This document shows, piece after piece, positions 7,593 through 15,706 of a DNA stretch of 64,000 nt (positions are counted from its first letter, which is position 1; the number at the start of each line of letters is the position of its first letter). The notes beneath the pieces are model-generated. The model made no database searches and had not been told where the DNA came from. It worked only from the letters and a program-made list of their open reading frames with translations. The translations under genes were made by a program, and so were the position numbers. Source of the stretch: Burkholderia diffusa. GTDB taxonomy: Bacteria > Pseudomonadota > Gammaproteobacteria > Burkholderiales > Burkholderiaceae. The stretch lies in NCBI RefSeq assembly GCF_902499115.1, contig NZ_CABVPN010000006.1, forward strand, positions 186,001 to 250,000, given 5' to 3'.

Positions 7593-8570
7593 CTACAGCC
7601 ACCCCGCCCGCTTGAAGCGCCACCACAACGCGAGATCGGCGGCGACCATCACCCCGATGCAGCCGTAGAAGCCGTACTTGAGGTGCAACTCGGGCATGTT
7701 CGCGAAGTTCATCCCGTAGATGCCGGCAATCATCGTCGGTATCGCGAACAGCGCGGCGAACGAACCGAGCTGCTTGGTCACTTCGTTCTCCGCGAGCGAA
7801 ATCATCCCGAGGTTGACCTGGATCGCGGTCACGACCATCTCGCGCCGCCCTTCGATCGTCTTCACGATCCGCTGCAGGTGGTCGTACACGTCGCGGAAGT
7901 AATGCTCCATCCCGCTACAGACCTGCGGAATGCGTCCGCCGGTGAGCTTCGCGAGCGGCTCGATCAGCGGCGCCGTGTGCTGGTGCAGCGTTACGAGCCG
8001 GCGTTTCAGCGAATAGAGATCCTCGATGATGACGCGCGACGACGCGGGCGAGGCCTTCGTGAAGATGCGGTCCTCGAGTTCCTCGAGCTCGAGGCCGAGC
8101 GTCTCGAGGATCGGGAAATAGCGGTCGACGACCTGGTCCATCAGCGCATAGAACACGAACGCCGACCCTTCCTGCAGCAGATGCGGCTCGCGCTCGCAGC
8201 GCTTGCGCACGTCGCGGAAGTCCTGCTCGGTATGGTTGCGGATCGACAGCACATAGTTCGGGCCGACGAACACGTTCAGCTCGCCGACCTTGAATTCGCC
8301 GTCGTCGTCGAGCTCGACCATATGCAGCACCGCGAACAGCGAATCGCCGTACTCCTCGATCTTCGGCCGCTGATGCCCCTTGCGGGCGTCCTCGAGCGCG
8401 AGCTCGTGCAACCCGAATTCCTCGCCCATCAGGTCGATCTCGTCCGGCGTCGGATCCTTCAGCGCGACCCACACGAAACACTCGGGCTTGGACACGTAGT
8501 CGCTGATGGCGTCGATATCGATTTCGGCCAGCTTGCGGCCGTCCTGGTATGCAGCACAATTGATCAGCAT
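7593..8570 (-). CDS. corA: CorA-family magnesium/divalent cation transporter
   Basis: This 325-residue protein has a large cytoplasmic N-terminal domain and two C-terminal membrane helices. The GMN pore signature is present as GIYGMNFANMP at the end of the first helix (near residue 285), and the protein ends in the short basic tail RFKRAGWL typical of CorA. It forms a pentameric inner-membrane channel for Mg2+ and, in some members, Co2+ or Ni2+. The start at 8570 begins MLINCAAYQDGRK, a usual CorA N-terminus. It is divergent from cydX (180-bp spacer). Mg2+ as main substrate is family knowledge. Confidence 0.93.
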   Translation of the reverse strand: MLINCAAYQDGRKLAEIDIDAISDYVSKPECFVWVALKDPTPDEIDLMGEEFGLHELALEDARKGHQRPKIEEYGDSLFAVLHMVELDDDGEFKVGELNVFVGPNYVLSIRNHTEQDFRDVRKRCEREPHLLQEGSAFVFYALMDQVVDRYFPILETLGLELEELEDRIFTKASPASSRVIIEDLYSLKRRLVTLHQHTAPLIEPLAKLTGGRIPQVCSGMEHYFRDVYDHLQRIVKTIEGRREMVVTAIQVNLGMISLAENEVTKQLGSFAALFAIPTMIAGIYGMNFANMPELHLKYGFYGCIGVMVAADLALWWRFKRAGWL

Positions 8571-8749
8571 GTTGTCCGTCTTGTTGCAGTTTTCGCATCA
8601 GTTTACCGGTTTGACGCGCGGGCGGCCTGGCTTGCGCGACACGCCGATATTGGTCATGATCGGACTACGTGCGACGCGGCATGCGCACGGCATCGCTTCG
8701 ACAGACGCACGGCATGGCCGTGCGGCCCAACCGTCAAGGAGACAGACCC

Positions 8750-8896
8750 ATGTGGTATTTCTCGTGGATACTCGGCATCGGCGTGGCGCTCGGCTTCGGC
8801 ATCATCAACGCGATGTGGCTGGAGGCGGAAGTCTTCTCGCGCGGCGACAAGCGCACCGACGCCTCGCGCGCGGATCCGGGGAGCCGGTATTCGTGA
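8750..8896 (+). CDS. cydX: Cytochrome bd oxidase small subunit CydX/CbdX-like
   Basis: This 48-residue membrane protein matches the cytochrome bd small subunit: MWYFSWILGIGVALGFGIIN followed by AMWLEAE, a single transmembrane helix with the conserved N-terminal WYFSW and the glutamate after the helix. CydX stabilises the CydAB haem core in the inner membrane. An AAGGAGA site lies seven bases before the ATG. Unusually, cydA and cydB are not adjacent: the upstream neighbour is corA in the opposite direction, and the downstream kinase gene overlaps the cydX stop (GTGA). The last 15 residues are hydrophilic and variable, as is usual. Confidence 0.88.
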   Translation: MWYFSWILGIGVALGFGIINAMWLEAEVFSRGDKRTDASRADPGSRYS

Positions 8897-9510
8897 CGCA
8901 CCTGGTGTTCTTCTGCGGTCATGCCGGCACCGGCAAGACCACGCTCGCGAAGCGGCTGATCGGGCCGCTGATGCGTGCGACCGGCGAAGCCTTCTGCCTG
9001 CTCGACAAGGACACGCTCTACGGCCGCTACAGTTCGGCCGCGATGGGCGCCCTCACCTCCGATCCGAACGATCGTGACAGCCCGCTCTACCTGAAGCACC
9101 TGCGCGATCCCGAATACCAGGGCCTGCTCGACACAGCCCGCGAGAACCTCGCGCTCGGCATCGGCGTGCTGGTGGTCGGCCCGCTGTCGCGCGAAGTGCG
9201 TGATCGGCGCATCCTCGACCGCACGTGGCTCGGCATCGGGCCGGACGTCGTGCTGACGGTCGTTTGGGTCCATACCGCGGAAGACGTCGCGCACCAGCGG
9301 ATCGTCGCGCGCGGCAATCCGAACGACGCGTACAAGCTCGCGCACTGGGATGAATACCGGCAACGCCGCTTCGTGCCGACCGGCCATGAATGCGACGGCA
9401 TCGTGATGTTCGACAACACCGCGCCGTCCGACGCGGACATCGATGCTCTGCTGTACCGCATCGCACCGCCGGCGCCGCAGGCAACGATCGTCCCGCCGCT
9501 GCCCGCCTGA
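8893..9510 (+). CDS. P-loop NTPase / AAA-type kinase-like protein
   Basis: This is a 205-residue cytosolic protein with a Walker A motif GHAGTGKTT at residues 9-17 and a fold like small-molecule kinases (adenylate kinase/gluconate kinase group): CLLDKDTLYGRY in the substrate region, DPEYQGLLDTARENLALGIGVLVVGPL, and a C-terminal RIVARGNPNDAYKLAHWDEY with the basic residues expected of a lid. The GTG start at 8893 overlaps the cydX stop by four bases, so the two are translationally coupled; a GGGGAG site lies upstream. A longer in-frame extension exists but runs across cydX in another frame and is not credible. The substrate is unknown. Confidence 0.8.
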   Translation: MTHLVFFCGHAGTGKTTLAKRLIGPLMRATGEAFCLLDKDTLYGRYSSAAMGALTSDPNDRDSPLYLKHLRDPEYQGLLDTARENLALGIGVLVVGPLSREVRDRRILDRTWLGIGPDVVLTVVWVHTAEDVAHQRIVARGNPNDAYKLAHWDEYRQRRFVPTGHECDGIVMFDNTAPSDADIDALLYRIAPPAPQATIVPPLPA

Positions 9511-9561
9511 GCGGCAGGCATCGCCCTGCTCTTCCCCGCTTCGACACGCTTCGACACGCTC

Positions 9562-9601
9562 AAAAAAAACAACGCCGGAAGCGCTGTTGCGCTCCCGGCG
9601 T
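9562..9601 (-). terminator. Rho-independent terminator of the lysine-dehydrogenase-like gene
   Basis: A 13-bp stem (9572-9584 with 9589-9601, one mismatch) and TGTT loop are followed on the minus strand by a run of eight T (9562-9569). It lies 30 bp past the stop at 9631. Confidence 0.9.
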
Positions 9602-9630
9602 CGCACGGCCCTCGTGCCGGAGACCCGTCG

Positions 9631-10731
9631 TCAGGCGACTTCGTGCACGCGCTCCATCGTGCCGCCTTCGTACAGCTTGCCGAAGCGGTTCGCGAGGAAC
9701 GCCTTCAGCGACACCTTCTCTTGCGGGATGAAACCGCTCTGCGGCAGCTTCTTCTCGCGGAACAGATCCAGCACCGCGCACATCGCGCCGGCCGTCGTGA
9801 TCTGGATCGCGCTCATGTGCATCCCGCACACGTCCTTCGCGAAAATCTTGCGCGTGAACACGTCCTGCACGAGCTGGCCGTCCTTCACGCCCGTCACCGT
9901 GACGAACACGAGCACGACGTCCTGCTTCGTCGACGGCACCGCGCGGCGCATGATCGACTTCAGCGTGTCGCGGTCGCTCGACAGGCGCAGGTCCTCGAGC
10001 AGGAACTGCACGAGTTCGCGGTGACCCGGATAGCGCACCGACTTGTAGTCGAGCGTCTCGACCTTGCCCGACAGCGTCTCGCACAGCGTGCCCAGACCGC
10101 CCGACGTGTTGAACGCTTCGTATTCGGTACCGTCGAGCGAGAAATGCTCGAGGCCTTCGAGCGGCTGCACCCACTGCTTGCGGCCGTCACGGATCGCTTC
10201 GCACGGCTGGCAGTATTCGTTGATCAGGCCGTCGACGCTCCACGTCAGGTTGTACTTGAGCGCGTTGGTCGGATACTCGGGCAGCGCGCCGACGCGCATC
10301 TTCACGTCGCGCACTTCGCTGAAGCCGTTCACGAGCTCGTGAGCGGCGATGCCGATGAAGCCCGGCGCGAGGCCGCACTGCGGCATGAACGCACGGTCCG
10401 AACCATCCGCCAGTTCACGGATCGCGTGGGTCGCGCGCACGTCTTCGGTCAGGTCGAAGTAATGGACGCCGGCAGCCTTGGCCGCCGCGGCGACGTTGAC
10501 CGCAAGGTAGTACGGCAGCGCGTTGACGAGCGCATCGAAGCCCTTCACGGCTTCACGGATCGCATTGGCGTCGGCCGAATCGACACGCTGCGTCGCGATG
10601 CCTTCACGCGACAGCTTGGCGAGCGCATCAGCGTCGCGGTCGAACGCGACCACTTCGTAGTCGCCCGTTTCACGCAGCATGTGAGCAATGGTGTGACCGA
10701 TCAGACCTGCGCCGACGATGGCGATTTTCAT
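9631..10731 (-). CDS. Saccharopine dehydrogenase-family protein, lysine 6-dehydrogenase-like
   Basis: This 366-residue protein has an N-terminal NAD(P)-binding Rossmann motif (KIAIVGAGLIGHTIAHML) and a C-terminal domain of the saccharopine-dehydrogenase family. Patterns such as MPQCGLAPGF, YPTNALKYNLTWSVDGLINE and AFNTSGGLGTLCETL fit lysine 6-dehydrogenases, which oxidise the epsilon-amino group of lysine to aminoadipate semialdehyde. The length is right for that group and too short for a two-domain saccharopine enzyme. The ATG at 10731 follows an AGGAGA site. An Lrp-family regulator gene lies upstream on the same strand, which fits an amino-acid catabolic role. The exact substrate is inferred. 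Confidence 0.82.
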   Translation of the reverse strand: MKIAIVGAGLIGHTIAHMLRETGDYEVVAFDRDADALAKLSREGIATQRVDSADANAIREAVKGFDALVNALPYYLAVNVAAAAKAAGVHYFDLTEDVRATHAIRELADGSDRAFMPQCGLAPGFIGIAAHELVNGFSEVRDVKMRVGALPEYPTNALKYNLTWSVDGLINEYCQPCEAIRDGRKQWVQPLEGLEHFSLDGTEYEAFNTSGGLGTLCETLSGKVETLDYKSVRYPGHRELVQFLLEDLRLSSDRDTLKSIMRRAVPSTKQDVVLVFVTVTGVKDGQLVQDVFTRKIFAKDVCGMHMSAIQITTAGAMCAVLDLFREKKLPQSGFIPQEKVSLKAFLANRFGKLYEGGTMERVHEVA

Positions 10732-11168
10732 GCGCTTATCTCCTGATGATGAGTTTGGTGTTGGTGTACGGCGTCGAGCCATGAACACAGTTTAGGGACG
10801 CGCAAAATCAGTTCCAAGACGAAGAATGATGCGAAACGACCGTTTAATTCGACGATATGACGACGCATTTCGTCACAACGACCAAATCGTCTAAAAATCA
10901 CATATATGACGCGCTGCAAACGGCCCGCGATGGACGCGTTTGGACGGGCACGAAGGATCATGCACGGCGGAAGATGCGCACGCGAATGAATCGTTGCCCG
11001 CGCGCAAGCCGGCATTCGACGCAACGATGCGTGCTCGCGTCCAGATGCGCGACGCAACGCCCCGCGGCGAGTGCCGGCGGCGGGTATCAAGGGAAGGGAA
11101 AGGAGGAAAAACCGGCGCGACGATTCGAATCGCGCCGCGGTGTCACACGCGACACCGCATGCGATGCG
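10732..11168. other. Intergenic regulatory region with repeated GACG/CGTC half-sites
   Basis: This 437-bp spacer holds no gene. Between 10850 and 10912 GACG/CGTC half-sites recur, including the dyad GACGCATTTCGTC (10862-10874). The arrangement at roughly 20-bp spacing upstream of the lysine-dehydrogenase-like gene is what Lrp/AsnC-family octamers bind, and the Lrp gene at 11169 is the natural candidate. Confidence 0.4.
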
Positions 11169-11633
11169 TCATCCGCCGATCGTGCCGCGATCGATCTTGC
11201 GCGACAGGATGATCGACGTGGTCGTGCGTTCGACGCCTTCGAGCGTACCGATCTGGTCGAGCAGGTCGTTGAGCCGTTCGGGCGAATCGGCGCGCAGCCA
11301 CGCCACGTAATCGTACTCGCCGCTCACCGCGCACAGCAGCTGCACCTCAGGCATCCGGTCGAGCTTGCGCAGCACGTCCTTGCCGAACTTCGGCGTGAGG
11401 ATGATGCCGACGTACGCATAAATGCTTGCATCGAGCACGTCCTGTCCGAGCCGCACGCTGTAGCCGGCGATCACGTTGGTGCGCTCGAGCCGCGCAATGC
11501 GCGCGACGACCGTCGTGCGTGCGACGTCGAGTTGTCGCGCGAGATCGGCGACGCTTGCGCGCGCATCGGCTTGCAGCAGCGCGACGAGTTGCCGGTCGAG
11601 GTCGTCGAGTTGGTCGAGGCGAGGTGGACGCAT
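11169..11633 (-). CDS. Lrp/AsnC-family transcriptional regulator
   Basis: This 154-residue protein has the N-terminal helix-turn-helix (LDDLDRQLVALLQADARASV, then ARQLDVARTTVVARIARLE, residues 7-50) and the RAM ligand-binding domain (AYVGIILTPKFGKDVLRKLD, then AVSGEYDYVAWLRADSPERL). The start at 11633 gives the standard length; the frame is open further upstream but that sequence is not Lrp-like, and no strong ribosome site is visible. It is encoded upstream of the lysine-dehydrogenase-like gene in the same direction and probably controls it in response to an amino acid. Confidence 0.9.
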   Translation of the reverse strand: MRPPRLDQLDDLDRQLVALLQADARASVADLARQLDVARTTVVARIARLERTNVIAGYSVRLGQDVLDASIYAYVGIILTPKFGKDVLRKLDRMPEVQLLCAVSGEYDYVAWLRADSPERLNDLLDQIGTLEGVERTTTSIILSRKIDRGTIGG

Positions 11634-11962
11634 GAGGCTGGGCCGGCGTGCAACGCGCCGGCGAAATGGAACGTGACGCGATGATAGCGCCGAACGCCGG
11701 TGCGCCCAAACGGCATCGCATGCGGTCACGGGCTTACGCGTTCGTCTCGCCTGCCTCGTTCGCGGGCGGCGTCCGAGGTGTCGATCGAACCCCGTCCGCC
11801 CACTATGTCCCTTTCAATTTCGATTCGTTTCGGATGTAAGCAAGTGTCGCATTCACTGCCGCGCCGCACGCAACGTGCTACTAATGGTGTGCGACGCGAG
11901 CGGCGCGCTTGCGGCAGTGGCCGCCGCGCCCGTTCGCAAGACACCACCCCGGAGAGCCAATC
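11634..11962. other. Intergenic region between lrp and spy-like genes
   Basis: This is a 329-bp divergent spacer without a gene. A TACTAAT element near 11878-11884 is a plausible -10 for the Spy-like gene at 11963. I see nothing else definable. Confidence 0.35.
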
Positions 11963-12508
11963 ATGAAGAAAATCTCGCTCACCCTCGCTACGCTCGCCGT
12001 TGCAGCCAGCGCGTTCGCGCAAACGCCGACGCAGCCGCCGGCGCCCGCTCCGTCAATGGCGGCTGCGGCGTCGGCCCCGAGCGCCGAACAGCGCGCGGCG
12101 CGCCACGAAGCGCGCATCGAGCAGCGCATCAAGTACCTGCACGATCAACTGAAGATCACGTCGGCGCAGGAACCGCAATGGAAGACGTTCGCCGACACGA
12201 TGCGTGAAAATGGCGACACGATGGGCCGCCTCTATCGCATGCGGATGGAAAGCCAGAACGTGTCCGCGGTCGACGACATGAAGCAGTACGCGGAACTCGC
12301 GCAGGCGAACGCGGACGGCGCGAAGAAGCTCGCCGACGCATTCGCGCCGCTCTACCAGAGCTTCCCGGCCGACCAGAAGGCACTCGCCGACACGACGTTC
12401 CGTAGCTGGCTGCATCACGGCGGCGAACACCGCGGCAAGGGCAAGGCCCGGAGCAAGGAAGGCAAGGCAGCCGCCGCGCCGGCCGCCAGCGCGCCCGCAC
12501 AACCCTGA
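11963..12508 (+). CDS. Spy/CpxP-family (LTxxQ-like) periplasmic protein
   Basis: This 181-residue protein has a signal peptide (KKISLTLATLAVAASAFA, cleavage after AFA), a Pro/Ala-rich spacer, then a helical region RHEARIEQRIKYLHDQLKITSAQEPQWKTFADTM, which matches the LTxxQ motif region (here LKITSAQEPQW) of Spy/CpxP proteins. The C-terminus is basic and Ala-rich (GKGKARSKEGKAAAAPAAS). Spy-like proteins act as ATP-independent periplasmic chaperones or envelope-stress sensors; that role is inferred here. A GGAGAG site precedes the ATG at 11963, and the frame upstream of it is not coding. Confidence 0.85.
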   Translation: MKKISLTLATLAVAASAFAQTPTQPPAPAPSMAAAASAPSAEQRAARHEARIEQRIKYLHDQLKITSAQEPQWKTFADTMRENGDTMGRLYRMRMESQNVSAVDDMKQYAELAQANADGAKKLADAFAPLYQSFPADQKALADTTFRSWLHHGGEHRGKGKARSKEGKAAAAPAASAPAQP

Positions 12509-12637
12509 CGTCCGCCTGCCGGCGCCACGGTGCCCGTCCGGGGCGAACGGCGTCGCGCATCCCGCAGGAATTCGGTGCGCCACACGGCGCGCCGGATTCG
12601 GGATAAGCTCCCGGCTTTTCCCGCACTTCCCCCCGCC

Positions 12638-13069
12638 ATGCTCGAACTCAAGCACATCGATCTGCGTACCGACCCGCAGGCCCGTCGCGTCGTGAAGGAC
12701 GAAACCGTCACGGTCGCCTTCGCGGAGGCCGACGGCGAACTGATGAGCCTCGAAGGCCCGAACCGCTATATCGCGGGCGACGCGCTGATCACCGGCTCGA
12801 CCGGCGACCGCTGGGTCGTGTCGCGCGCACGCTTCGACGCGAAGTACCTGCCCGCCGATCCGGCGCTCGCGCACGGTGCGCCGGGCGCCTACCGGAACCG
12901 TCCGGCCGTCGTGCTCGCCCGCCGGATGGACGAACCGTTCACGATCGCCCGCTCGGAAAACGGCGACACGCTGCGCGGCATCGCCGGCGACTGGGTCATG
13001 CAGTATGCGCCCGGCGACTACGGCGTCGTCCAGGCGCAGCGTTTCGCGCAGGTCTACCGCGACGCGTAA
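12638..13069 (+). CDS. PGDYG-domain protein
   Basis: This 143-residue cytosolic protein is named for the C-terminal motif APGDYGVVQAQRFAQVY. Earlier segments include LITGSTGDRWVVSRARFDAKY and RMDEPFTIARSENGDTLRGIAGDWVMQY. The whole looks like a small beta-rich domain. The family (PGDYG in Pfam, as I recall) has no known biochemical function. The ATG at 12638 lies inside a C-rich leader with no clear ribosome site. It is 129 bp downstream of the Spy-like gene on the same strand and converges on the DUF3022-like gene. Confidence 0.8.
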   Translation: MLELKHIDLRTDPQARRVVKDETVTVAFAEADGELMSLEGPNRYIAGDALITGSTGDRWVVSRARFDAKYLPADPALAHGAPGAYRNRPAVVLARRMDEPFTIARSENGDTLRGIAGDWVMQYAPGDYGVVQAQRFAQVYRDA

Positions 13070-13121
13070 CGCGTAGCGCGCGACGCCGGCATCGCGCCGG
13101 CGCGCTCGCTCACGTCAAGGG

Positions 13122-13484
13122 TCAGGCAAAGTCTTCGTCGAGTTCGAGTTCCGCGTCGCGCTCGACGGCCTCGCCGGCCGCGTGCCGCTCCTCGAGCGAG
13201 CCCAGCATCGCTTCCGTGTACGCATGCAGCACCGCATGGCTGCGGGCGCGCTGCATCGGCCTGAGCGCCAGATAGCGCGCCAGCGCGGCCGGCACGATGC
13301 GGATGTCGAGCGTCATCCGTTTCGGCGTCGAACCGAAACGCATCGCCAGCCACTGCACTGACAGGAAGCGTCCGCGTTCGTCGCTGCTTTCGACAAAGCG
13401 CGTCTGTTCCGGAAAGAGATCGCAGATCACGCGCGCGAGCGCGTCGAATTCGGCGCTCCGGCATTCGATCAGATAGTCGTCCAT
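13122..13484 (-). CDS. Small hypothetical protein, DUF3022-like
   Basis: This 120-residue protein has an acidic C-terminal tail (AVERDAELELDEDFA). The centre, RFVESSDERGRFLSVQWLAMRFGSTPKRMTLDIRIVPAALARYLAL, looks like a compact alpha/beta domain. I believe it belongs to DUF3022, a family mostly seen in Burkholderia, but I cannot verify this. A strong GGGAGG site precedes the ATG at 13484, and the stop of the yhfC-like gene lies 13 bp upstream, so the two form an operon. There is no signal peptide; the function is unknown. Confidence 0.75.
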   Translation of the reverse strand: MDDYLIECRSAEFDALARVICDLFPEQTRFVESSDERGRFLSVQWLAMRFGSTPKRMTLDIRIVPAALARYLALRPMQRARSHAVLHAYTEAMLGSLEERHAAGEAVERDAELELDEDFA

Positions 13485-13497
13485 TCCGCCCCTCCCG

Positions 13498-14286
13498 TCA
13501 GGCCGCCGCACGCGGCGACCGGCACGTCTTCGCCAGCACGGCGACCAGGATCGCGGCCAGCACGAAATACGCGGCCTCGAGCGATCCGGCCGGCAGCACG
13601 CGCACCTGATACAGCAGCGCCGGCGCGACCGCCAGCGCATGCAGCACGATCGCGAGCGGCAGCACGCCCGCGCGGCCGGCGCGCACGCCGCGCCAGACCA
13701 GCACCGACAGCGCGAGTTGCACCACGAACGCCGAGCAACGCTCGAGCAGCAACAGCAGGATCGACTGTGCCGACAGCGTCGCCAGCATCACGTGCAGCCG
13801 CACGACGGTATCGCCCGGCAGGTCCGCGAGCTGCGTCTCGAGCTGGCCGCGGCTCGCGAGCCACGCAAGATACGACCACTGGCCCCATATGAGCACGCCG
13901 ACGAACCAGGCTTCGGCACCGGCATGGCCGATCCCGTAGCCGATGCCGCGCCCGTCGCCGGCGGACGCGCCGTAGCGGCGGTTCAGGAACCGGATCCCGA
14001 GATAGCGGCCGACTTCCTCAAACACGGCGGTCGCGAGCGCGCTGTACGCGACGAACGCGAGCGGCTGCGTGAGCCAGCCGCCGGCGGGCGTCTGGCTCAG
14101 CACGAGGCCATGGAATGCGCGTTCGACGATCATCGCGAACAGCGTGAAGACAGCGACTCCGACGATCGTGTCGCGGCGGTCGAGCGAAAGTGGCTTGCGC
14201 AGAATACGGAAGAGAACGAACGGCAGTAGCGCGATGATCAGCGTGGCGGCGATCAGCACCGCCAGCGTGACGGGAGCGACAGTCAT
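13498..14286 (-). CDS. YhfC-family intramembrane metalloprotease-like protein
   Basis: This 262-residue polytopic membrane protein has about seven or eight hydrophobic helices. It carries the EEVGRYLGIRFL motif near residues 90-100 and GIGYGIGHAGAEAWFVG near 115-130, the E/H patterns of the YhfC family (related to CAAX-type intramembrane proteases). It is expected in the inner membrane. Substrates are unknown. It begins MTVAPVTLAVLIAATLIIAL at 14286 and is followed at 13 bp by the DUF3022-like gene. It lies just downstream of ptxS on the same strand but is probably unrelated to ketogluconate use. Confidence 0.82.
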   Translation of the reverse strand: MTVAPVTLAVLIAATLIIALLPFVLFRILRKPLSLDRRDTIVGVAVFTLFAMIVERAFHGLVLSQTPAGGWLTQPLAFVAYSALATAVFEEVGRYLGIRFLNRRYGASAGDGRGIGYGIGHAGAEAWFVGVLIWGQWSYLAWLASRGQLETQLADLPGDTVVRLHVMLATLSAQSILLLLLERCSAFVVQLALSVLVWRGVRAGRAGVLPLAIVLHALAVAPALLYQVRVLPAGSLEAAYFVLAAILVAVLAKTCRSPRAAA

Positions 14287-14340
14287 GAATTTCCTTGTTC
14301 GGGGCAGCGCACCTGACGCGCGCCGTGCCCCGAATGATAC

Positions 14341-15384
14341 TCAGCTTGCGGTCGACGCGCGCGCAATCAGCTCGCCCGGCAGCAACGCGACGCGCACGTC
14401 GCCGGCCGCGCCGTCGATGCGCTCGTGCACGAATTCGACCGCCTTGTAGCCGATCTCGTAGGTCGGCTGGCGAATCGTCGTGATGCCGATCAGTTCGGCC
14501 CATTCCGGATCGTCGATCGACAGCAGCGCGGCCTTTTCCTGCCACGCCGCGCCGAAACGCGCGCGCAGATGGCGCGCGATCGCGAGCGCGACCGGCGCGT
14601 TGGCGGCGAACAGCGCCGCACGCACGCCGCGCCGCACCGCGTCGTCGATGCGCGCGTCGAGGTCGGCAAGCGCCGCCGCAGCCGCGGCGGGCTCGTTCAG
14701 GTCGAGCACGACCGTCGGCGGCACCGGCAGCCCGCGCGCGTCGAGCGCCGCGCGAAACGCAGCCTCGCGCAGGCGCCGCGAGCTGACACGCTCGAACGGC
14801 TGCACGACGAAATGGATCGCATCGAAGCCGCGCGCGACCAGGTGCGCGATCGCCATCTCGATCGCATCGGTATTGTCGAGCCCGATCAGGTCGGCCTCGA
14901 AGCCCTCGACCGTCCGGTCGACGAGCACGGCCGGAATGCCGGCGCCGCGCAGCGGGCGCAGCACGTCTTCCTCCGCGCCGAGCGCGTTGACGATCAGCCC
15001 CTCGACCCGGTAGGTCGTCAGCAGCTGCAGGAAGCGCCGCTCCATCTCGACCTCGTTGGCCGCGTGACAGATGAGCGGCATGTAGCCGAGCGCGTGGCAC
15101 GCGGCCTCGACGCCCTGCAGCACTTCGACGGTATACGGATTGGTCAGGTCGGCCGCGAGCATGCCGAGCAGCCGGTTGCGGCCGCGCTTCAGCCCGCGCG
15201 CCATCTGGTTCGGCCGGTAGTTGAGGCGCGCGATCGCCGTCTCGATCCGCTGGCGCAGATCGGCGGACAGCACGTGCGTCTCGCCGTTCAGATAGCGCGA
15301 AACGCTGGTCTTGCCCGTGCCGGCTTCGCGTGCGACGTCGCTGATCGTCGCCGGACGCTGCGTGGAAGGTTGCGAATCGCTCAA
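14341..15384 (-). CDS. ptxS: LacI-family repressor PtxS-like (2-ketogluconate regulator)
   Basis: This 347-residue protein has a LacI-type N-terminal helix-turn-helix (TISDVAREAGTGKTSVSRYL and the hinge RLNYRPNQMARGL) and a periplasmic-binding-like sugar domain (GMLAADLTNPYTVEVLQGVE onward). I place the start at a TTG at 15384, six bases after GAGG, because it yields the normal length; upstream in-frame codons give an atypical tail. Its location directly after kguD and the PtxS-like dyad in front of kguE support the PtxS assignment. In Pseudomonas PtxS responds to 2-ketogluconate and represses its own gene and kguEKTD. Confidence 0.85.
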   Translation of the reverse strand: MSDSQPSTQRPATISDVAREAGTGKTSVSRYLNGETHVLSADLRQRIETAIARLNYRPNQMARGLKRGRNRLLGMLAADLTNPYTVEVLQGVEAACHALGYMPLICHAANEVEMERRFLQLLTTYRVEGLIVNALGAEEDVLRPLRGAGIPAVLVDRTVEGFEADLIGLDNTDAIEMAIAHLVARGFDAIHFVVQPFERVSSRRLREAAFRAALDARGLPVPPTVVLDLNEPAAAAAALADLDARIDDAVRRGVRAALFAANAPVALAIARHLRARFGAAWQEKAALLSIDDPEWAELIGITTIRQPTYEIGYKAVEFVHERIDGAAGDVRVALLPGELIARASTAS

Positions 15385-15706
15385 GTCGTGCCTCGCGACG
15401 TACGATCCGCGCCGCTTCGTGTGCGGACGGACCTTTGTTGTTGGATACGAAAGCCACCCGGCGGACGCCGCCGCTCCCCTGCTTCGCGGTCGATCGAAGC
15501 CGGCGCGTTCGCGCCTGCTCCGGTCGCCTGAAACGCACGGCGATCGGCCGCACCGGACCTGGCACGGATGCCCGCCGCCGAACGCCACCGGCCGCGTGGC
15601 CGGGTCGTCGATGCGACGAGCGGGCGATCATAACGCAGCCTGCCCTCCGGTACCAAGACCATCGCCTCTAACCCAGCCGGCGGCCCCGCCGGCTGACCGG
15701 CCCCGC
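15385..15706. other. Spacer between kguD and ptxS
   Basis: The 322 bp hold no gene. A GC-rich dyad CAGCCGG/CCGGCTG at about 15674-15695 lies just past the kguD stop without a T run, so it is at best a weak terminator. I see no copy of the kguE-type PtxS operator here. Confidence 0.4.
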
